Assembly (NCBI GenBank): GCA_944320385.1
Contig: CALUHH010000002.1
Location: 62,001-126,000, forward strand
Origin: an uncultured Atopobiaceae bacterium
GTDB taxonomy: Bacteria > Actinomycetota > Coriobacteriia > Coriobacteriales > Atopobiaceae
Direction of reading: 5' to 3'
Length of the DNA stretch: 64,000 bases
Numbering within the stretch: the stretch's first letter is position 1; each line of letters starts with the position of its first letter. The translations under genes and the position numbers were made by a program. The notes under the pieces are model-generated. The model saw nothing but the letters and a program-made list of their open reading frames with translations. It did no database searches and was not told where the DNA came from. Positions 33,508-40,466 of the stretch are shown one piece after another.

Positions 33508-34788
33508 CTACTCCCAGGCCCACTGGCCGTTAACGAACACGGGAACCTCGGAGCCGTCCGCGCAGACGCCAAAGACGTTGAGGTCATCGGCGCCGATCAT
33601 GAAGTCAACGTGGGTGCTGCTCTGGTTGACGCCACGGGCGAGCAGGTCGTCCTTGCTGAGGTTGGCGCCGCCCTCGAGGCACTCGGGAAATCCCATGCCC
33701 AGGGCGAGGTGGCAGCTCGCGTTCTCGTCGTAGAGGGTGTCAAAGAACAGGGTCTCGCTCTGGCGGATCGGCGTGTTCTTGGACACGAGCGCGACCTCGC
33801 CGAGGCGGCGCGCCCCCTCGTCGGTCTCGAGGATGTGACGCAGGACCTCCTTGCCCTGGGCCGCGTCGAAGTCGACCACGCGGCCGCCCTCGAAGCGCAG
33901 CCAGAAGTCGCGCACGACCTGGCCGGAGCGGACGAGCGGCAGGGTCGAGTGGACCACGCCCTCGGCGCGCAGGCGGTCGGGCGAGGTGAAGACCTCCTCG
34001 GTGGGGATGTTGGGGAAGAAGGTCACGCCGTCGCGCGTGCGGCCCGCACCGCCGTCCCAGACGTGCGCGGCGGGCAGGCCCACCGTGAGGTCCGTGCCGT
34101 TGGACGACTTATAGCGCAGGGCGTCGAAGTGACGCGAGTTGAGGAAGCGCTTGGTCTTCTCGAAGGATGCGTTGTGGGTCTCCCAGGCGCTCTCCGGATC
34201 CTCCCCGTCGGCGCGGGAGACCTCGAGGACGAGGGTCCAAAGGCGATAGAGGGCCTCGGGCGCGGAGACGTCAGGGAAGACCTCGCGCGCCCAGGCGCTC
34301 ACGGGGACGCCGGCGATGCACCAGGCGTTGTGGCCAAAGTCCATGCCGTCACGGAAGGCTCGGCACTCGGTGTTGCGCGCCTTGGCCGCCGCCGCGGGCT
34401 TGGCCGGGTCGACGCCCTTGAGCGCGGAGGGGTCCGAGCCCGTGAGAAACAGGAAGGCCGCGCCCGCCTCGGCGAGCGAGTTGAGCTGCTCGACCTGCCA
34501 GGAGGGCGTCGTCTCGAAGAAGCCGAGCGGGCAGTTCTCGTAGGTGAGGCGGCTGACCGTGTCGTCCTGCCAGATGACGGTCACGTGCCCCGCGCCGGCG
34601 CGGTAGGCGGCGCTCACGACGCGGCGGGCGAAGTCGGCGCCGTCAACCGGTGCCTGCAGCACGAGCTCCTGGTCGGTCTGGAGGGCGACGCCCTTCTTCA
34701 CGAGCAGCTCTGCATAGAGGTCGATCTGGTCGGAGAGCGCCTCGGTCGCGAGACGGCACTCCTCGTCGGTCATGGGGAGCGGTGCCAC
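33508..34788 (-). CDS. Aminopeptidase, M29 (AmpS/AmpT) family
   Basis: 426 aa from a GTG with GGAAAGGAA upstream. The M29 family pattern is visible: LPLVRSGQVVRDFWLRFEGG, ALVSKNTPIRQ, FFDTLYDENASCHLALGMG and NQSSTHVDFMIG, which together hold the Glu, His and Asp metal ligands, with a C-terminal GQWAWE. These are broad, metal-dependent cytoplasmic aminopeptidases. Monocistronic, flanked on both sides by tRNA genes. Confidence 0.9.
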   Translation of the reverse strand: MAPLPMTDEECRLATEALSDQIDLYAELLVKKGVALQTDQELVLQAPVDGADFARRVVSAAYRAGAGHVTVIWQDDTVSRLTYENCPLGFFETTPSWQVEQLNSLAEAGAAFLFLTGSDPSALKGVDPAKPAAAAKARNTECRAFRDGMDFGHNAWCIAGVPVSAWAREVFPDVSAPEALYRLWTLVLEVSRADGEDPESAWETHNASFEKTKRFLNSRHFDALRYKSSNGTDLTVGLPAAHVWDGGAGRTRDGVTFFPNIPTEEVFTSPDRLRAEGVVHSTLPLVRSGQVVRDFWLRFEGGRVVDFDAAQGKEVLRHILETDEGARRLGEVALVSKNTPIRQSETLFFDTLYDENASCHLALGMGFPECLEGGANLSKDDLLARGVNQSSTHVDFMIGADDLNVFGVCADGSEVPVFVNGQWAWE

Positions 34789-34845
34789 GGTGCTTCCTTT
34801 CCGGGTGTGACGGCGCCTGACGCCATAGTTCTACCCACATGCGAA

Positions 34846-34863
34846 GGGCCCCTTGCGGGGCCC
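34846..34863 (-). terminator. Hairpin after tRNA-Gly
   Basis: GGGCCCC / GGGGCCC with loop TTGC, nine bases beyond the tRNA. Only a weak U-run follows. Confidence 0.55.
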
Positions 34864-34872
34864 TGAAAGTTC

Positions 34873-34947
34873 TGGAGCGGGCAACGGGACTCGAACCCGC
34901 GAATGTCAGCTTGGGAAGCTGATGCCTTACCACTTGGCGATGCCCGC
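34873..34947 (-). tRNA. tRNA-Gly(CCC)
   Basis: Acceptor GCGGGCA / TGCCCGC; anticodon loop TTCCCAA with anticodon CCC; T-arm GGTTCGAGTCC; CCA encoded. TAGAAT lies upstream on the minus strand. Confidence 0.95.
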
Positions 34948-35072
34948 GTGCGAGTGTTGATTCTACCACAGCCCACAGAGAAGGACGTTGGCGCGGCGAG
35001 CGTGCACGCTATGTGCACGAGCGGCGCGTGAGGTAGACTTTCCCCCGTCGCTTAGCGTCGTGAGGAGAGAAG

Positions 35073-35609
35073 ATGAGCGCGCGCCAGACCTGTCGCATTG
35101 GGATCTCCGTCGCACTTCTCGCCGTCTCGGCCGCCGTCACCGTCCCGCTGGGACCCGTCCCCTTCACGCTGCAGACGATGGTCCTCGCGCTGCTGCCGGC
35201 TGCCCTCGGCTGGCGGACGGCCGCCTGCTCCGCGGCGCTCTACCTGCTGCTCGGGGCCGTGGGACTACCGGTTTTCTCGGGCTTGTCGGGCGGCCTCGGG
35301 CATCTGCTGGGCCCCACGGGGGGCTTTCTCTGGGGCTTTCTCGTCGGAACGGCGCTCGGCGGGACGCTCTGTCGAGCGGCGGGGCACTCGCGCCTCGGCG
35401 AGGCGCTCGGCGTCGTAGCGATGCTGCTGGCGTCATACGCTGCGGGGACGATGCAGCTTGCCCTCGTTATGGGCCTATCGGTCCCTGCGGCAGCGTCCAT
35501 GGCGGTGCTGCCCTTCGTCGGTCCCGACGCTCTCAAGCTCGTCGCCGGCGTGAGCGCCGGACGCGCGGTGAGGCGGGCGCTCTCCGACGCTCCCCAGAGG
35601 GTCCGATAG
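35073..35609 (+). CDS. bioY: BioY biotin transporter, S component
   Basis: 178 aa with about six membrane segments. Family features: PLGPVPFTLQTMVLAL near residue 27, LYLLLGAVGLPVFSGLSGGL, and GPTGGFLWGFL with the conserved Gly-Pro-Thr-Gly-Gly turn. It binds biotin in the membrane and works with the shared ECF module (EcfA/EcfT), which is not in this window. The start ATG follows GAGGAGAG. No biotin synthesis genes are nearby, consistent with biotin auxotrophy, but that is only inference. Confidence 0.93.
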   Translation: MSARQTCRIGISVALLAVSAAVTVPLGPVPFTLQTMVLALLPAALGWRTAACSAALYLLLGAVGLPVFSGLSGGLGHLLGPTGGFLWGFLVGTALGGTLCRAAGHSRLGEALGVVAMLLASYAAGTMQLALVMGLSVPAAASMAVLPFVGPDALKLVAGVSAGRAVRRALSDAPQRVR

Positions 35610-36000
35610 TCGTTCGTGTAGCTTTTGTGAAGGTTGATTCAGGGCCCTGCGGGCCTCACTTCTCGCACCGATGCGGCGCGGGTGGTCGCGGCGGCGCGCG
35701 GGCGGATTCGGCAGTCAGGCCGCAGCTGCCGAAAAGCTCCGACAAAGCTGAGGCAACGTCTCAGAAAAGCGCCTGGATGTAGCCTGTCCCTCCCATCATC
35801 GACGGGAGGAGCGACATGGCAGGGAAGACGAGAAGGACCGTGGGGGCCCGGGCGACAACGAGGCGCAGGCGGGCCGGTCCCGTCGCGCGCCTGCGGGGCG
35901 GCGACGCACTGCGCGGAGGAAAGCCGCCCGCGGTCGGACATGCCGGCCGCGGGCGGATTGAGAGACAGCTGTGCGCGCCATGAGCGGCGCGGGAGGGCCG
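35610..36000. other. Intergenic region after bioY; doubtful 55-aa ORF
   Basis: No clear gene. An ORF at 35816-35983 (+) starts with ATG behind a perfect GGGAGGA and encodes a very Arg-rich 55-residue peptide. Its 3' half contains a perfect 10-bp inverted repeat CCGCCCGCGG (35924-35933) / CCGCGGGCGG (35947-35956), which looks like a terminator for the minus-strand or plus-strand neighbours. Coding is therefore doubtful. Confidence 0.4.
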
Positions 36001-38361
36001 CTAGGCGCGGCGGATGGCCTCCGTGACGAGCTCGGTCACGAGCGTTGCCTGGTCGCCGCTCACGTTCTCGGCGACGTCGTCGGCGGTGTGGGAAAGCGCG
36101 GGGAGCCCGTGCTCGTTGACGCCCATGATCGTGACGGAGCGCATGGAGGAGCTCATTGCGGGCCACGCGTCCGTCGTGGTCCAGTCAAAGCTCTTCTGCG
36201 CCAGCTCGGCGTGGAGATCGTTGGCGACGTTGGTGAGGATGCGGCCCAGGCGGCGGTCGGTGCGACGCGTGCCCTCGGCGCCCTCGCGCGTGAGGACGCT
36301 GAGCTCGCCGGCGCCGACGCAGTCGAGGTTCACGATGAAGCAGCCGCGGATCTCCTGACGGTGCTGCTGGAGGAAGGAGCGCATGCCGGCGTGGTCGAGC
36401 GAGGAGCCGCCGAGCGCGACGAACCAGACGTCGTGGCAGACGAGGGCGTCGTCGCCGAGGGTGAGGATCTCGTCGACCATCTCCTCCTCGGTCGGGACGG
36501 ACTCGGCCTCGTCCTCGTCGACGAAGCGCAGACCGCCCCTCACGGCGGCGCCGCCCTTCCAGACGGGGTCGTCCTCGTCAGCAGAGGAGCCAAGCCAGTC
36601 GCCGGACTGCTCCTCTTCCTCCTCGCTCTTCTCTGCCCTCTTGGCAAGGGCCCCCTTGATGCGGCCGAGCAGCGAGGACAGGGCGCCCTTGCCGCGCTCA
36701 GCGGTGGAGGCGAGGGTCTCGATGGGCTCGGGCGCGGCGACCTCGGGCGCGGATTCGGGGGCGGGCTCGTCCTCGGCGGCGGCTGGCGCGGGCGCGCTGC
36801 TGCGGCCAAAGCGGAACTTGCTCGGGGACACGCGCGTGGCGTCCGGGTCGCCGAGCGGGTCGGACTCGTTCAGGGACGGGTCGGGCAGGTCGAAGAGGGA
36901 CGCGCGACGCGCGACGTTGGAGACCTGCGGGCGGTAGGTCGACGTGCCCCACTCGGGGTCGTCGGGCGCCGCCGGACGCGCGGGTGCGGGCTGGGGCGCC
37001 GGCTGGGTGGCGTCGGGGTCGAGCGCGCCCTCGTCGATGGTGGTGAGGCCAGAGGAGTCCTTGGGCCCCACGCCGCGGGGGTCGTCGTCCATGACGAGGG
37101 AGAAGCGGCCGCCGGACAGCAGGTCCTCGCGCGTGGTCTCGGCGTCTCCCTCTGCCGCGTCGGGAACGGGAGAGAGCGGCACCGTCCCCTCGATGGAGGA
37201 GGTCTCGTCGGCCTCGTCGACAGCCTCCTCGGCGGCCTCGGGCTCCGGGGCGGCCTCGGGCTCCCCCGTGCCCTCGGGCTCCTCCTCGGGCTCGGGCAGG
37301 GGGTCGATGTCGAAGAGGGACACGGGAGCGGCGGCCGAGGGCGCAGAGGCGGGAGAGGCGACGGGCTCGGATGCGGGCTCGGGCGTCACGTACTCGATCT
37401 CGCAGCTCTCGGGAAGGATCTCGAGCGAGCGCAGGACGTCGGCGCCGTGGCGCGTGCCGACGACCTTGACGGGCGCGGGCGCCGAGCTGGCGGGCGCCGG
37501 GACGGGCGCGGGCGCGGCGTCGGAATCGGCGGGGACCTCCTGGTCGAGGGGCTCCTGCCCCTCCTCGGGGGCGACGTCCTCGTCGGAGGGGACGTCGGCC
37601 TGGGGGCGCTCGGGCTCGCGCGGCAGCGGGACCAGGCCGCTCGGGTGGACGTTCTCCATCACGCCCAGAAGGGCGGCGACGGATGCCTTGTTGTCGTTGG
37701 CGCCGAGCGTGCACGGGGACACGCGCTCGTAGATGCTGCCCGCGGCAAGGAGGACGGCGGGCAGGGACGCCACGATGCCGAGGAGCCAGAACACGATGCG
37801 CGCCGGCGCGGGGATGAAGCCGAGCACCTGGATGAACGCGCACAGCGCCACGGCGTAGCGACACAGGGCGGCCGCCTTGACGATGAGGGGGAGGTACGGG
37901 GCGAAGGGCATCGAGTAGAGGAAGTTCTCGCGCGGGGTGTCGTAGTGCGCCACGACCACCACGGGGCGGTTGCCCTTGGCCACGAGCGGGCCCGTGGCGC
38001 GGTGCACGGCCACGACGTTCTGGCTGCGCGCGGAGGGACCGAAGGAGAGCGACGGCGCGCGGCCGAAGAGACGCAGCGCGGCGAGGATAGTAGGTATCAA
38101 GGCAAGGATGAGGCCGATGACGGCGAGGGCCACCACGCCGACGCCGGAGACGAGGACGCCCACGAACATGAGGATGGAGAGAATCGCGGGGAAGAGGTTC
38201 GAGAGGGCCGGCGCGTCAAACTCCTCGACGCTCGGCTCCACGTCGTGATGGCTCATCAGGTTCGCGATGGTCTGGGCGGCCTGCAGTTCCTCCTGGCTGT
38301 TGGCAGGGGCGATTCCGACCCTCTGGTTGAGGTAGTCGAGGTAGTCATGTGTCATGGCCAT
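36001..38361 (-). CDS. Membrane-bound M28-peptidase-like protein with a long disordered insertion
   Basis: 786 aa. Parts of an M28 aminopeptidase fold are recognisable: VVVVAHYDTP (139-142 zinc region), GANDNKAS (220-226), VNLDCVGAG (about 677-685) and LSHTADD (757-762). Four hydrophobic segments lie at about 57-72, 75-97, 160-183 and 187-209, so the first part is membrane-embedded. Between the second and third motifs sits an insertion of about 395 residues rich in Pro, Ala, Glu and Asp. Where M28 enzymes have a Glu-Glu pair, this protein has ALGGSSLD. It may be an inactive relative. Divergent from the WYL pair. Confidence 0.75.
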   Translation of the reverse strand: MAMTHDYLDYLNQRVGIAPANSQEELQAAQTIANLMSHHDVEPSVEEFDAPALSNLFPAILSILMFVGVLVSGVGVVALAVIGLILALIPTILAALRLFGRAPSLSFGPSARSQNVVAVHRATGPLVAKGNRPVVVVAHYDTPRENFLYSMPFAPYLPLIVKAAALCRYAVALCAFIQVLGFIPAPARIVFWLLGIVASLPAVLLAAGSIYERVSPCTLGANDNKASVAALLGVMENVHPSGLVPLPREPERPQADVPSDEDVAPEEGQEPLDQEVPADSDAAPAPVPAPASSAPAPVKVVGTRHGADVLRSLEILPESCEIEYVTPEPASEPVASPASAPSAAAPVSLFDIDPLPEPEEEPEGTGEPEAAPEPEAAEEAVDEADETSSIEGTVPLSPVPDAAEGDAETTREDLLSGGRFSLVMDDDPRGVGPKDSSGLTTIDEGALDPDATQPAPQPAPARPAAPDDPEWGTSTYRPQVSNVARRASLFDLPDPSLNESDPLGDPDATRVSPSKFRFGRSSAPAPAAAEDEPAPESAPEVAAPEPIETLASTAERGKGALSSLLGRIKGALAKRAEKSEEEEEQSGDWLGSSADEDDPVWKGGAAVRGGLRFVDEDEAESVPTEEEMVDEILTLGDDALVCHDVWFVALGGSSLDHAGMRSFLQQHRQEIRGCFIVNLDCVGAGELSVLTREGAEGTRRTDRRLGRILTNVANDLHAELAQKSFDWTTTDAWPAMSSSMRSVTIMGVNEHGLPALSHTADDVAENVSGDQATLVTELVTEAIRRA

Positions 38362-38538
38362 ACTGGGGGTCCTTTTGCAGAGTCTCTCGAGACGAATCCT
38401 TTGACGTGCATACAACTCAAAGAGTATACGTCTTATCCTTGGTGTTCGTTAAAAAAGCCGCAGATGTGCCGAGCTTCAACGCAAGTGGGATGCGACCGGC
38501 GCGGCCCGAGAGGTCCCGGAAGGGTGGTGGAGGGCAGC

Positions 38539-39504
38539 ATGAGGGTCACGAGGGACGACGAGCGGGCGAGAAGGGTCTGCTCGCTCGCGCTCGAGTTCAT
38601 GAGCGCGCGTGCGCCCGTGAGCTCGTCGGACGTGGCCCGCGGCTTCTATGCCGACCTCTCCGCCGACAGCTTCCGCAAGGCGTTCGCGCGCGACCGCGCC
38701 GTTCTCGCGGCATGCGGCCTGAGCGTCGTCGAGGTCGGCCGCGCGGAGGGCGAGGCCGCCTGGGGAATCGACGAGCGGCGCTCGTACGCCGAGGGCGTCG
38801 AGCTCTCCGCGGGCGAGGCGGGGGCCCTCGAGATCGCCTGCCAGGGGCTTCTCGACGACCCCACGTTTCCCCTCGCGGAGGACCTGCGGCTCGCCCTCGC
38901 AAAGGTCGCGCGCGCGTTTTCCGACGTGCCGGCGCTCGTCGCCTCGTCGGGAAGACATGACGGCGGAGCCCTCCCGGCCGTCGCGCGCGCCCTGGTGGAG
39001 GGACGCGGCCTCGGCGTCACCTACACCGACGCCCTGGGCAGCTCCTCCCGGCGCCGGCTCGCCCCATATGGGTTCTTTGGGCTGAGGGGCGCGCTCTACC
39101 TCGTCGCCGACGAGCTCGACGACGCCGACGAGCCGACGGGCGCGCCGCGGACCTATAGGCTCGACCGCTTTGGCGAGGTGCGCGTTCTCGAGGGGGTCCC
39201 GTGCGAGGTCCCGCGGGACTTCTCCGTCCTCGACTGGCGGCGCCTCCCCTTCCAGCTGGGCCCGAGCCAGCGGCTGCTGACGCTCGCGGTCCCCGAGGAC
39301 CGGGCGGAGGCCGTGCGCGAGGCGTCCCTGGAGCAGGGGTCCCTCTCGCGCGAGGGCGGGCGCGTCCTCTGGAGGGTCGACGGCTGTGACCTCGATGCCG
39401 CGGCGAGCTGGGCCGTCTCCCAGGGCCTCGAGCCGATCGACCCCCCGGAGCTCGTGAGCGCGTGGGAGCGCGTCCTGAGGGGGGTGGTCGGCGATGTCTC
39501 GTAG
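38539..39504 (+). CDS. WYL-domain transcriptional regulator, PafB-like
   Basis: 321 aa. N-terminal helix-turn-helix region (1-65, SSDVARGFYADLSADSFRKAF), a middle helical segment, a WYL domain (about 150-235, with GALYLVADELDD in place of Trp-Tyr-Leu and the ligand-contact stretch TYRLDRFGEV) and a C-terminal WCX extension. The ATG follows GGAGGG. It overlaps the next WYL gene by 11 bases. Paired WYL proteins of this layout are PafB/PafC, which activate LexA-independent DNA-damage genes in mycobacteria; the assignment rests on arrangement and domain type. Confidence 0.78.
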   Translation: MRVTRDDERARRVCSLALEFMSARAPVSSSDVARGFYADLSADSFRKAFARDRAVLAACGLSVVEVGRAEGEAAWGIDERRSYAEGVELSAGEAGALEIACQGLLDDPTFPLAEDLRLALAKVARAFSDVPALVASSGRHDGGALPAVARALVEGRGLGVTYTDALGSSSRRRLAPYGFFGLRGALYLVADELDDADEPTGAPRTYRLDRFGEVRVLEGVPCEVPRDFSVLDWRRLPFQLGPSQRLLTLAVPEDRAEAVREASLEQGSLSREGGRVLWRVDGCDLDAAASWAVSQGLEPIDPPELVSAWERVLRGVVGDVS

Positions 39505-40435
39505 CGGGGCAGGTCGGGATACGGGCAGGCCGGGAGCCCTCGGGCAGGCCCGCGAGCTCGTGGCGCTTGCCTCGAGCCTGAGCGAGGCGGGAGACTCCCT
39601 CTCCGCCGACGCCGTCGCGGCGCGCCTCGGCATGGGGCGGGCGCAGGCAGAGAAGCTCGTGGGGCTCCTCGCCACGGCGGCCACGGCCGACGGGACGGGC
39701 CTTCCCCTGGTGGAAGACGGCGACGGCGCGCTCACGCTTCTGCTGGACGCGGGCGTCCGCGGGCGCCGCCTCAAGCTCAACCTCGCGGAGACCGCCGCGC
39801 TTCTCGCCGCGCTCGACCGCATGGGGGTGGCGGCGGACGACCCGCTGAGGGAGCGCCTCGAGGGGTCTCTTCCCGGCGACGCCCCCGACGAGGGGCTCGT
39901 CCACCGGATGCTCGGCGAGCTCTCCTCGGGCGGGGGCGTCCTGCTCACCTGCGCGCGGGCCCTGCGCGAGGGGATGGACCTGCGCTTCTCGTACCAAGGG
40001 GCTGAAGGGGGCACGGCGCGCGGGAGGCAGGTGCGTCCCGAGGGGATTCGACACGAGGAGGGGCGCTGGTACCTCGACGCCTATGACCTGGGGCGGCATG
40101 GCGAGCGCACGTTCCGCCTCGACCGCATGGAAGGCGTCGAGGCCATCTCGCCGGCGCCGCCCGAGGCTCGCGGGGCGCGCCGGCGGGCACATACGGTCAC
40201 GCTGACGTTCTCGGACGCCCGCTACCTCGACCTGTTGCCCTGGCACGACCTTACGGTCGAGAAGGGCACTGAGTCGGGCACCGTCTGCGCGACCATCCCC
40301 TATTACGGCGGGATGTGGCTGCCCCGCATGGTCGCCGCGTGCGGCGGGGCCGTGACGGCCGACGACGCGGACGTCAACGCCCTGGCGAAAGGTTACGCCC
40401 GCTCCCAGCTGCGGCAGTTCGAGGGGTCCCGATAG
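39494..40435 (+). CDS. WYL-domain transcriptional regulator, PafC-like
   Basis: 313 aa. Winged-helix-like N-terminus (residues 15-90), a helical middle, and a WYL domain with the exact triad in EEGRWYLDAYD followed by TFRLDRMEGVE. The C-terminal WCX-type domain begins near HTVTLTFSDARYLDLLP. It is translationally coupled to the preceding PafB-like gene and should form a heterodimer with it. Ends convergently, 31 bases from dinG. Confidence 0.8.
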   Translation: MSRSGAGRDTGRPGALGQARELVALASSLSEAGDSLSADAVAARLGMGRAQAEKLVGLLATAATADGTGLPLVEDGDGALTLLLDAGVRGRRLKLNLAETAALLAALDRMGVAADDPLRERLEGSLPGDAPDEGLVHRMLGELSSGGGVLLTCARALREGMDLRFSYQGAEGGTARGRQVRPEGIRHEEGRWYLDAYDLGRHGERTFRLDRMEGVEAISPAPPEARGARRRAHTVTLTFSDARYLDLLPWHDLTVEKGTESGTVCATIPYYGGMWLPRMVAACGGAVTADDADVNALAKGYARSQLRQFEGSR

Positions 40436-40466
40436 GGGCGGGGTCGCAGCGGGACGTCAGGCGCGC

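Noticed and set aside
35816-35983. 55-aa Arg-rich ORF with a perfect ribosome-binding site
   Set aside because: A 10-bp perfect inverted repeat runs through its 3' half and the composition is that of GC-rich noncoding DNA; no support as a protein.
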